A DNA stretch of 18,367 nt from Candidatus Omnitrophota bacterium (lineage in GTDB: Bacteria; Omnitrophota; Gorgyraeia; Gygaellales; JAHJCI01): contig JADHWR010000020.1 in the NCBI GenBank assembly GCA_016783355.1, forward strand, positions 1 to 18,367, read 5' to 3'. The translations under genes were made by a program, and so were the position numbers. Under the pieces are notes generated by a model that was not told where the DNA came from, made no database searches, and saw only the letters and a list, made by a program, of their open reading frames with translations. This document shows positions 1 through 7,055 of the stretch, piece by piece (within the stretch, counting starts at the first letter, position 1; each line of letters opens with the position of its first letter).

Positions 1-423
1 TCCAATTACTCCAATCATCTTTTTTCCCTCAAACACAGGAAGGGTGTGTATGTTTTTATACTTCATTACAGCAATAATTTCGTCCAGCGTCGTGTTTTTC
101 TTTATTTTAATAACCTCTGTTGACATTGCGAACTTTACAGTTGGATTAGAAACAGCTATCTTGCCGTTTTCTACAATATCGCCCGATTTTATCATATCCA
201 TAACAATAAAGAGGTCGGTGGCAGTAATCAGTCCTATTATTTTGCCCTTTTTTCCGATTACAGGCAAGCCACTTATTCTTGCTTCAATCATTAGCTCTGC
301 AATATCAGCCAACGTCGTATTTTCTGTAGTCGTAATAACATCTTTTGTCATAATGTCTTTTGCCTTGATAGATTTCAGTCTTCTTGTCAAATCCTTCAGT
401 TTGGGTCTTTTGCTCTTTGCCAT
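1..423 (-). CDS. Two-CBS-domain protein (partial, C-terminus off window)
   Basis: I translated 141 codons from ATG at 423 to the window edge. A basic N-terminal tail (MAKSKRPKLKDLTRRLKSIK) is followed by a first CBS motif: AKDIMTKDVITTTENTTLADI, then ISGLPVIGKKGKIIGLIT and ATDL. A second repeat follows: VKFAMSTEVIKIKKNTTLDEI, then HTLPVFEGKKMIGVIG, where the sequence is cut. Paired CBS domains form a Bateman module that usually binds adenine nucleotides and regulates a partner or acts alone; no other domain is seen before the edge, so function is open. The start is supported by GAGGAGG seven bases upstream. It lies downstream of the receiver gene across a 136-bp gap holding two palindromes, so it may be a separate transcript. 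Identification as CBS is firm, the role is not known. Confidence 0.9.
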   Translation of the reverse strand, partial: MAKSKRPKLKDLTRRLKSIKAKDIMTKDVITTTENTTLADIAELMIEARISGLPVIGKKGKIIGLITATDLFIVMDMIKSGDIVENGKIAVSNPTVKFAMSTEVIKIKKNTTLDEIIAVMKYKNIHTLPVFEGKKMIGVIG

Positions 424-440
424 ACAAACCTCCTCAATGA

Positions 441-464
441 GTCCGCCAAAGTTCGTTGGCGGAC
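441..464. repeat. Perfect 9-bp-arm palindrome upstream of the CBS gene
   Basis: Arms GTCCGCCAA and TTGGCGGAC flank a 6-nt loop. It lies just 5' of the CBS gene's Shine-Dalgarno, so it could form a hairpin in the leader. No T-run follows it on either strand, so it is not an obvious intrinsic terminator. It may be a REP-type repeat or an operator. Confidence 0.6.
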
Positions 465-470
465 GAATTG

Positions 471-536
471 ATCCCGCCGAATACTTTAAAATTATCCCCT
501 GCGGGGAGAATTTTAAAGTATATTATGAGGCGGGAT
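471..536. repeat. Nested 66-bp inverted repeat (REP/MITE-like)
   Basis: Three nested inverted pairs share roughly one centre: outer ATCCCGCC (471-478) with GGCGGGAT (529-536); middle ATACTTTAAAATT (481-493) with AATTTTAAAGTAT (509-521); inner TCCCC with GGGGA around a TGC loop (495-507). Only a few bases between arms are unpaired. It lies 24 bp past the stop of the receiver gene. There is no terminal T-tract, so a mobile REP-like repeat is as likely as a transcription terminator. Confidence 0.65.
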
Positions 537-559
537 ATACATTCTATTTACAGCCCCCT

Positions 560-931
560 CTATTCCTTGTTTAAGATATCTTTTATCTTATCTAAAAATA
601 ACTCTGTAGAATATGGTTTAATAAAGTAGGCCTGCACGCCTATCGTCTCAAACGTTTTTTTCATCGCGGCTTTACTGGATTGTATAACAATCGGAATTTT
701 CGAAAATTTTTTCTTTCCTTTGATTTCCTTAAAGAGACGGAATCCGCTCATTCCGCCTTGCAAGACAATGGCTAATATAATCAAATCAAGCCATTTGGTT
801 TTCAGAATATCCAGAGCTTCGTTACCGCTGCGCACACAATCTACCAAATAACCCCTATCTTCTAATCTCGTCTTGAGCATCTCCGACAGGGCAATATCGC
901 CGTCAACAACCAATATCCTCTCTTGTGCCAT
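560..931 (-). CDS. Stand-alone receiver-domain protein lacking the phosphoacceptor Asp
   Basis: A 123-aa CheY-like receiver with no output domain. The open frame extends further upstream, but ATG at 931 is preceded by AAAGGGGGC and starts exactly at the family N-terminus (MAQERILVVDGD). The acidic pocket reads D10-G11-D12 where most receivers have two or three adjacent acids. The phosphoacceptor strand reads DLIILAIVLQGGMSG: Ala54 (codon GCC) stands where Asp is expected. Ser85 occupies the Ser/Thr switch position and Lys105 in IKPY is conserved. By family knowledge it cannot be phosphorylated in the normal way, so it probably works as a pseudo-receiver in protein interaction. A promoter-like sequence inside the end of the GH65 gene suggests independent expression. 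The partner kinase or target is unknown. Confidence 0.88.
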   Translation of the reverse strand: MAQERILVVDGDIALSEMLKTRLEDRGYLVDCVRSGNEALDILKTKWLDLIILAIVLQGGMSGFRLFKEIKGKKKFSKIPIVIQSSKAAMKKTFETIGVQAYFIKPYSTELFLDKIKDILNKE

Positions 932-945
932 TTTAAGCCCCCTTT

Positions 946-979
946 GGTATAATCTTCGGGTATAACTATGGATTATACC
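946..979. promoter_or_regulatory. Inverted repeat over the putative receiver-gene promoter start
   Basis: GGTATAATC (946-954) and GATTATACC (971-979) are perfect 9-bp arms separated by 16 bp. The distal arm contains the TATAAT -10 box and the proximal arm lies in the predicted leader just ahead of the Shine-Dalgarno. This could be an operator for a dimeric repressor or an RNA hairpin. The structure is seen; the role is inferred. Confidence 0.45.
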
Positions 980-3401
980 TGATTTTATATGCCTTTCCAA
1001 AAGAAAGATGATGCAATTTTCCAAAGATTTCAATAGGAACGGACTGCTTTGACTTTGGCCCGCGGATAAAAATAGTAACCAGGTCTTTTGTTATAAATAA
1101 AAAGACCCAGCTTTCTTTATAGCAAAATCTCAGTTTGATATTGTGCCAACTTTTAGGAAGACTGGGATTAATCCTGACTCGATCCTCCAATATCATTATT
1201 CCCGCAAAGCCCCTGATTGCAATATCGATTGACCCAGCCATAACACCAACATGGATTCCTTCAAACGTTGTACCTCCCTGAGTATCATAGATGTCAGATT
1301 CAAGTACTTCCGAGAACCACTGCCAGGATTCTTTCGACTTGCCAAGGAGATTAGCCACATAACAGTGGACGATTTTGCTTAACGTTGAACCATGGGATGT
1401 TCTTTCAACATAATAATTGTAATTCTTTTTTAACATACTTTTGTTAAATCTATATCCGAGTCTATGCAATAGATGTTTTATTTCTGACAGAGGAAGAAGG
1501 TAGAATATCATCAGGACATCAGCCTGTTTGGCAATCTTGTACTCATTTGGTGATTTTCCTTCGGCTTTCAGGATTCTATCCATTCTCTGGATATTGCCAT
1601 ACTTTGCCTTATAAGCCTCCCAATTCAGTTCTTTTAATTTGAAGTACCCGTCAAACTGGCTAATAATCCCGTGGTCGTTGATGACAATCTTCATCTTACG
1701 GGTAATATCTTTCCATCGGTTCATTTCTTTTTGACCCAGCCCCAGTTTATTGACCAGTTGTATTCTGCGATATTTAGGCAAAAAGGAGAGAATCTGCTGG
1801 GCTTTAAAAAGCGTCCACACAATCAACAAATTAGTGTAGGCATTGTCTTTAAGTCCGGGTTTTGCGACTCCCGGATATTTTTCATGGAATTCATCCGGCC
1901 CCATAAGTCCTTGTGTATGGTATTTTCTGTCCTTGGGGTTATAAATTGACAGGCTTGCACCAAATTGCGCAATCGATAATAATAACTCGGCACCATAGCG
2001 AGTGAGAAAATCTAAATCACCGGTTCTCTTCCAGTATTGCCATACGTTGTATGCAATCGCAAATGAAATATGCCTTTGTATACGGCTGTGATCCGGGCCC
2101 CATTTGCCTGACATAGGATTAAGGTGAATGGTTTGCGTCTCCTCTATTCCCGTAGAGCCACTTTGCCAGGGAAACATCGCGCCTTTATACCCATTTTTCT
2201 CGGCATATTTCCTTGCTTCAGGAAGCCGTCCGTATCTGTATAAAAATAGTGCTTTTGATATTTCTGGAGTATGGAGGTCAAAAAAAGACATTGCAAAAAC
2301 CTCATCCCAGAAAATATGTCCGCGGTAGGCTTCACCGTGCAATCCTCTTGCCGGAAGCCCGGCATCAATCATAGTATTGTGAATCGAGGCAGTCTGAAGA
2401 AGATGGAAAGCATGAAACCTTAATACCTTCTGGGAAAAAGCGTTTCCTTCAACCTGAATGTCAATTTGTTTCCATAAGCTCATCCAGGCGCGCCTGTGGG
2501 TTTTGAGTAATACATTAAAACCGCGTGAATTTTTTACGGATTTAATCGCCGTCGTAAGAGGACTACGAATATCTCTGTCTTTTGACGTGTAAATTGAAAC
2601 AATCTTTTCTATCACACAACGTTCTTTCTTACGAACGAACATTGTAAATTCCTGAGAGATTTCTCTTTTGTCTTTTGTCAGAATTTTGCTTGCCGCTCTT
2701 ATTTCTTTGCTATCAGTAAGCCCCGCTCCTCTGCGCAGGGACGGGGTAAAGATATATACCTTGGCTGCTTCGGATATCTCGATATTCGTCTGGCTGGTTT
2801 TCATTGAGAGATATATCCCATTTTTATTAAAAGTCCCAAGGCAGCCGGGTTTCAGGTGTTTAGAATTTAGCTGCCTATATCGTGCCACACCCGTATTTTG
2901 CACTGCTCCATCAAGAGCTGACCTTACGACTATCTCTCCTTCGTAGTTCTCAGGGGTAATCATATATCTAATCGCGGTACAATGAGGGTTTTCCATATGG
3001 ACGATTCTTTGTGTTTCAATTGTGGTCCTTTGACCACTGCGGTTCTGGAAACGAATCTTCCTCAGGAGAACGCCCCTTCGCAGATCAAGTTCCTGATGAT
3101 AAAAAAGGATTTTGTTTGCTGTGGGGACAACCCATTCGCCTTTTCCGATTCTAAAGGTTAAAGGCAGCCAATTAGGACAGTTTACAAAGTCTTCGTTTAA
3201 TATTGTCCGGCCGGCGATATGAGTTGCTAATTTATTGTAGACTCCGGCGATATATGTGCCCGGATAGTGAATTCTTGAAGCAGCAGATTCAGTTACAGCC
3301 CCCCTTGTTCCAAAATAACCATTGCCGAGAGTGCAGAGAGCCTCTCTTAGGTTTTCCTGTGCTGGCTTAAACCGGCTATAGGTTATTTTCCAGGAGGACA
3401 C
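966..3401 (-). CDS. Glycoside hydrolase family 65 disaccharide phosphorylase
   Basis: A GH65 protein of about 811 aa that would phosphorolyse an alpha-linked glucose disaccharide (trehalose, maltose or kojibiose type) to beta-glucose-1-phosphate. Positions from the GTG start: N-terminal beta-sandwich motif REALCTLGNGYFGTRG (~20-34), catalytic-barrel motif ARGLHGEAYRGHIFWDE (~351-367), MGPDEFHEKYPG with the likely general acid Glu504, and the phosphate-site motif HGSTLS (~670-675). The FWDE form resembles the actinobacterial GH65 proteins linked to a mutase. The start is uncertain. GTG 3401 lies one base after the stop of the preceding gene; the frame is also open back to TTG 3449 (827 aa), overlapping that gene. 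Neither has a clear Shine-Dalgarno, so translation probably depends on coupling. The upstream beta-phosphoglucomutase/OtsB fusion fits a trehalose-related role; the exact substrate cannot be told from sequence. Confidence 0.92.
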   Translation of the reverse strand: MSSWKITYSRFKPAQENLREALCTLGNGYFGTRGAVTESAASRIHYPGTYIAGVYNKLATHIAGRTILNEDFVNCPNWLPLTFRIGKGEWVVPTANKILFYHQELDLRRGVLLRKIRFQNRSGQRTTIETQRIVHMENPHCTAIRYMITPENYEGEIVVRSALDGAVQNTGVARYRQLNSKHLKPGCLGTFNKNGIYLSMKTSQTNIEISEAAKVYIFTPSLRRGAGLTDSKEIRAASKILTKDKREISQEFTMFVRKKERCVIEKIVSIYTSKDRDIRSPLTTAIKSVKNSRGFNVLLKTHRRAWMSLWKQIDIQVEGNAFSQKVLRFHAFHLLQTASIHNTMIDAGLPARGLHGEAYRGHIFWDEVFAMSFFDLHTPEISKALFLYRYGRLPEARKYAEKNGYKGAMFPWQSGSTGIEETQTIHLNPMSGKWGPDHSRIQRHISFAIAYNVWQYWKRTGDLDFLTRYGAELLLSIAQFGASLSIYNPKDRKYHTQGLMGPDEFHEKYPGVAKPGLKDNAYTNLLIVWTLFKAQQILSFLPKYRRIQLVNKLGLGQKEMNRWKDITRKMKIVINDHGIISQFDGYFKLKELNWEAYKAKYGNIQRMDRILKAEGKSPNEYKIAKQADVLMIFYLLPLSEIKHLLHRLGYRFNKSMLKKNYNYYVERTSHGSTLSKIVHCYVANLLGKSKESWQWFSEVLESDIYDTQGGTTFEGIHVGVMAGSIDIAIRGFAGIMILEDRVRINPSLPKSWHNIKLRFCYKESWVFLFITKDLVTIFIRGPKSKQSVPIEIFGKLHHLSFGKAYKIRYNP
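972..1000 (-). promoter_or_regulatory. Sigma70-like promoter for the receiver gene
   Basis: On the minus strand, TTGGAA (995-1000) is followed by a 17-bp spacer and a perfect TATAAT (972-977), inside the last codons of the GH65 gene. Transcription would start near 965 and give a leader of about 34 nt to ATG 931. Confidence 0.5.
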
Positions 3402-3402
3402 G

Positions 3403-4959
3403 CTATTTTTCTTTTTTGTCTTTTTCGGAAAATGCGGCAATCTTCTCAAGTAATCTTTTTACCTCAGCGGTTGAAAATAGCTGAAAATCAGCCGCTGATT
3501 CCTTTGGTTCTTCCGAAACCAATATACCTGTGCCTCGGCTGCGAATTGTCCTGAAGGCATATTCATCGGTCGTGTCATCGCCTAGATATACCACAGATGC
3601 TTGCGACCATGAAATTTTCAAAGCTTCCATTATCCATTTTATCGCCTTGCCCTTATCCCAATCAATATCCGGCAGAATTTCAAAAACCTTCTTCCCGCTC
3701 ATCAAACACAGCTTGCTCTGGCTTCGAATAATATTCTCGAGCGCTTCTTTAATCTCTGGCAGGTATTTTTCCCCAGCCAGCCGATAGTGCACAGCCACGC
3801 TGAATTTCTTCTCCTCAATCAATACACCTCGTATGCTACCAAGCTCTTTTGATAATTGCTTGGTTATCGACGAAATCGCAGATATAGCTTCCTTAGCTTC
3901 AGGTTGGACTAATGAAAATCCTGGTCCAGAAATGTCAAACCCATGACTTCCGGCATAAAAAAGTCCCTCGATGCCAACAAGTCTTTCCACCTCTGTTCTC
4001 ATTCTTCCGCTGACAATAGCTACTGTATGCTTTTCTGAAAGTTGCTTTACAGCATCTCTCATATCCTCTGGCATAACAGCAAGTTCAGGACGCTCTACAA
4101 TCGGGGTTAACGTACCGTCATAATCAAAAAAAAGTACCAGTCTTTTTCCACTGAGAATGGCTGGCTCAACCTCATTCCATAATTTAAATAAGGGCTTCGG
4201 CTTTTTATGAAACCAGTTTTCGAGCCAATCAATGGTTATTTCGGACAGGTCGCCAATTGCAATATCTGCGCCATTTTTGATAAGCTCAGATTCGTTATCC
4301 TTTCTTGCTATCCCAAGCACCAGTCCAAAGCCGCCGTTTCTACCTGCCTGGACGCCGGAAATAGCATCTTCAACAACAATTGACTTAGCCGGGGTTGTTC
4401 CCAGACTACGAGCAGCTGTAACAAAGATATCACCTTGCGGTTTTCCTTTAAGTCCAAGCTTATCTGATACCTCGCCATCAACCCTTACTGTAAACAAGTC
4501 TTCGATACCCGCGGATTCAAGTATAAGCTTACAGTTTTTCGAAGATGTCGCAACTCCGATTTTAACTCCTGCCTTCTTGAGGTTTTCTATAAACCGTATG
4601 GTCGAATGGTAAATCTTAATCTCTTGCTTTTTGAGAGCCTGGCGAAGCACCAAATTTTTTTTATTTCCAATACCGCAGACAGTCTCTTTATGAGGAGGAT
4701 CTGATGGCTCCCCGAATGGAACCTTAATTCCTCGTGACTCAAGAAAGCTCTCAACGCCATCATATCTTGGTTTACCATCAACATACGGAAGATAATCGGC
4801 ATCATGCATAAATTCACGAAATGGCTCACCATCCCTTTTTTCTCGCAGTCGCAAATATTGATCAAAGACTAACTTCCAAGCCCCGGCATGGATGAGAGCG
4901 GTCTTTGTAACAACACCATCAAGGTCAAAAATAACAGCATCAAAAGAGTACTGACTCAC
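3403..4959 (-). CDS. otsB: Beta-phosphoglucomutase-like HAD / trehalose-6-phosphate phosphatase fusion
   Basis: A 518-aa protein with two HAD phosphohydrolase-superfamily domains. Domain 1 (~5-255) is beta-phosphoglucomutase-like: DLDGVVT with Asp12/Asp14, cap motif PRYDGVESFLESRGI, ATSS, Lys in LKGKPQGDIF, and VVEDAISGVQAG. Domain 2 (~270-508) is trehalose-phosphatase: DYDGTLTP (Asp279/Asp281), VSGR, GSHG, DKGKA and GDDTTDE (~460-466). It would convert beta-glucose-1-P to glucose-6-P and dephosphorylate trehalose-6-P in the cytosol. GTG 4959 is chosen as start because GTGA overlaps the trxB stop by 4 bp and AGGAG lies about seven bases upstream; the frame is open a further 22 codons inside trxB. 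Followed directly by GH65, this repeats the domain order of mycobacterial OtsB1 (Rv2006) across two genes. The function of both domains is well supported by motifs; physiological direction is inferred. Confidence 0.93.
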   Translation of the reverse strand: MSQYSFDAVIFDLDGVVTKTALIHAGAWKLVFDQYLRLREKRDGEPFREFMHDADYLPYVDGKPRYDGVESFLESRGIKVPFGEPSDPPHKETVCGIGNKKNLVLRQALKKQEIKIYHSTIRFIENLKKAGVKIGVATSSKNCKLILESAGIEDLFTVRVDGEVSDKLGLKGKPQGDIFVTAARSLGTTPAKSIVVEDAISGVQAGRNGGFGLVLGIARKDNESELIKNGADIAIGDLSEITIDWLENWFHKKPKPLFKLWNEVEPAILSGKRLVLFFDYDGTLTPIVERPELAVMPEDMRDAVKQLSEKHTVAIVSGRMRTEVERLVGIEGLFYAGSHGFDISGPGFSLVQPEAKEAISAISSITKQLSKELGSIRGVLIEEKKFSVAVHYRLAGEKYLPEIKEALENIIRSQSKLCLMSGKKVFEILPDIDWDKGKAIKWIMEALKISWSQASVVYLGDDTTDEYAFRTIRSRGTGILVSEEPKESAADFQLFSTAEVKRLLEKIAAFSEKDKKEK

Positions 4960-5909
4960 AATTTTCTCCTGCGCTCTATCAGATAATCTCTCAGAGAAAC
5001 AACGGCAATCGTTGCTTCCCCGCAAGCAACATCTATCTGACGAACATTTTTTGAACGTACATCACCTACTGCATATATACGAGGTACTGAAGTCTGCATC
5101 TTCTCGTTAGTTTTAATATAACCCAGATTATCCAATTCAACAATACCTTCTAAGAATTTGGTATTGGGCAAGAATCCTATGTACATAAATACCCCGCAGA
5201 CTTCAATTTTCTTCTCCTCATTAGTTTTAAGGTCTTTCATCGTAATAGAATCAACATAGTCCCTGCCATTTATAGAAAGAGGTATATGGCTTAACAAAAG
5301 ATTTATTTTCTTATTCTTTTGCAATCTCTCCTGGAATATCCTTGCTGCGCGTAATTCATCACGGCGATGTATTAGGGTTACTTTTTGGGCAAATTTTGTT
5401 AAAAATAGCGCCTCTTCTGCGGCAGCATCTCCTCCGCCCACCACTAAAACATCTTTGTCTTTGTAGAGGGGGCCATCGCAGGTTGCACAATAAGATACGC
5501 CTTTCCCCCGCAATCTTTCTTCACCAGGAATACCTAACTTTTTAGGAATACTTCCAGAGGCGATTATTACTGCTAAGGCGCAGTATGTTTCTTTGTCTGT
5601 CTCTATCTTTATTTTTCCCTCAAGAGGCTCCACTTTCTTAATTTCTTTAAATTCGACAACCTGCGTCCCAAACCCTTGTGCCTGCTCCTTAAATCTAACC
5701 ATCAACTCTCTTCCATTTATACCTTCGGGAAAGCCAGGGTAATTTTCTATCAAATCAGTATCTGCGGCTAAACCTCCGCAGATAGTTTTTTCTAACAAAA
5801 GGGTATCGAACATCTCTCTTGCGCTATAGATACCAGCAGTTAAACCCGCAGGTCCCCCGCCGATAATAATGATATCGTGCGTCGTCTCATTCATTTTAAA
5901 ATCGCTCAT
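4956..5909 (-). CDS. trxB: Thioredoxin reductase (NADPH)
   Basis: A 317-aa flavoprotein that passes electrons from NADPH through FAD and a dithiol to thioredoxin. Seen in order: FAD-binding GGGPAG (17-22), redox-active CATC (Cys141, Cys144), NADPH-binding VVGGGDAA (156-163) with HRRDELRA (181-188), and the second FAD motif YAVGDV (279-284) with RQIDVACGEA. Length matches the low-molecular-weight bacterial family. ATG 5909 immediately follows the TAG of the ATP-grasp gene; a second ATG at 5894 is possible, and no strong Shine-Dalgarno is seen for either, so coupling is likely. The stop overlaps the GTG of the fusion gene by 4 bp. Co-transcription with a trehalose module and an amino-acid ligase is unusual and probably reflects operon packing rather than one pathway. 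Confidence 0.96.
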   Translation of the reverse strand: MSDFKMNETTHDIIIIGGGPAGLTAGIYSAREMFDTLLLEKTICGGLAADTDLIENYPGFPEGINGRELMVRFKEQAQGFGTQVVEFKEIKKVEPLEGKIKIETDKETYCALAVIIASGSIPKKLGIPGEERLRGKGVSYCATCDGPLYKDKDVLVVGGGDAAAEEALFLTKFAQKVTLIHRRDELRAARIFQERLQKNKKINLLLSHIPLSINGRDYVDSITMKDLKTNEEKKIEVCGVFMYIGFLPNTKFLEGIVELDNLGYIKTNEKMQTSVPRIYAVGDVRSKNVRQIDVACGEATIAVVSLRDYLIERRRKL

Positions 5910-7055
5910 CTATTTTCTTTTGTTGAACCCCGCCCTTTCTGCTCCAAAGTGTCTCTCCGTAAGTAGAAAGGGCGAGGTAAAGCGTAACATTCCTTTGTGA
6001 TGCAAGCGCTCTAATTCTTCTGCTAAAGAGCGGGCAAGGTTAAATGTTTTTCTTTTGGGAAAGCCTGAAAAAACATTAACATCTATGACATGAACATCTT
6101 TACAATTTCGGTCTGGAATGATATCTATCCCGGCAAGATTAATTCCTAACGTCTTTGATATTTCTGTCGCTACTGTTTTTGCCTTCAGGATCAGGTGTTG
6201 CGGTAAGATTTTTAAAACCTCGGGAGCGCCCCAACCGCCTTGAGAAATATTTGTGGTGACTTTATCAAGCGCATTCTCCCGGGGATAGATATAGATAACT
6301 TTATTAAAAAAAGTATATATTCTAAAATCCGCCTTATCACCATTTAAAATCAACTGATCTACGGCTTCTTCAATTAAGATGTCCTTTTTAAGCAATTGCC
6401 TCAGAAAACTGAGGTTGCCTGTAATATCCCTGAATTTCCATCCATGATCAGATCTGCGGCTTACAATCTTATTATTTCTAAAAATGAAATTTGTCTGCCA
6501 ATTTGTCCTACTTAAGAATGTAATGCCTTTGCCCATCGAGCCATATCGCGGTTTAAGAAAAAGTTGATGAGTATTGGTTAATTTATCTTGGATCTCTTTT
6601 ATGCCGGACATCTTATATAGTCTGGGTTGAGGAAAATGAGATTTAGCGAGTCTTTCGACAATGTTCATCTTATCTCTATATACTCCGCATAAATCCGGTT
6701 TGTTAATAAAGAGTATTTCTTTATCGGCAAGATGTTTTTTGACTTTTTTTTCTACCAAATTCCAAAAGCGGACAAATTTCCTGTGAAAAGTACGGTTGCC
6801 GTATATGCCTCTATAATTTTTGTACTCAATATATTTATCCCAATAAGAAAACGGGAAAAATAAAAATATAATAATTTTTTCTGTCTTTATTTGTGGGATC
6901 TTTCCATTCAAAAATTTCTTATAATCAATGGTGGCGTAGTCAAAACCATATTTTATAAATGAGGCCTTTTCGCGATCAAATTTTTGATATGAATCATAAT
7001 CGCTCTTGTCTCCAATAGTAAGAATTGTAATATTTTTCTTATTCATCAGGGGCAT
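5910..7055 (-). CDS. ATP-grasp carboxylate-amine ligase-like protein
   Basis: A 381-aa protein of the RimK/glutathione-synthetase-like ATP-grasp fold. These enzymes activate a carboxylate as acyl phosphate and join it to an amine or thiol. Visible motifs: LFLKPRYGSMGKGITFL (ATP-binding Lys168 and glycine-rich loop), ILIEEAVD (~227-233), the DFRIYTF strand (243-249), and the metal site with Asp311 (GIDIIP) and the DVNVFSGFP segment (325-333). The N-terminal ~120 residues form a family-specific pre-ATP-grasp domain that I do not recognise. It overlaps the upstream reductase gene by 17 nt; a second ATG at 7046 overlaps by 8 nt and is equally plausible, with no clear Shine-Dalgarno for either. 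The tight pairing suggests that both proteins act on the same amino-acid-like substrate. The substrate is unknown. Confidence 0.82.
   Translation of the reverse strand: MPLMNKKNITILTIGDKSDYDSYQKFDREKASFIKYGFDYATIDYKKFLNGKIPQIKTEKIIIFLFFPFSYWDKYIEYKNYRGIYGNRTFHRKFVRFWNLVEKKVKKHLADKEILFINKPDLCGVYRDKMNIVERLAKSHFPQPRLYKMSGIKEIQDKLTNTHQLFLKPRYGSMGKGITFLSRTNWQTNFIFRNNKIVSRRSDHGWKFRDITGNLSFLRQLLKKDILIEEAVDQLILNGDKADFRIYTFFNKVIYIYPRENALDKVTTNISQGGWGAPEVLKILPQHLILKAKTVATEISKTLGINLAGIDIIPDRNCKDVHVIDVNVFSGFPKRKTFNLARSLAEELERLHHKGMLRFTSPFLLTERHFGAERAGFNKRK

Noticed and set aside
44..574. Plus-strand open frame of 176 codons
   Set aside because: It is antisense to the CBS protein, whose two-domain motif pattern and Shine-Dalgarno are on the minus strand, and its end is made of the palindromes; the translated sequence resembles no family.
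932..1033. 34-codon N-terminal extension of the receiver protein
   Set aside because: It would overlap the end of GH65 and carries no family similarity; the Shine-Dalgarno and the receiver N-terminus fit ATG 931.
2144..2368. Additional short frames within GH65 and other genes on either strand
   Set aside because: All are shadows of long, motif-supported genes.
4960..5025. 22-codon N-terminal extension of the mutase/phosphatase fusion
   Set aside because: It lies inside trxB; GTG 4959 has a Shine-Dalgarno and a 4-bp stop/start overlap.
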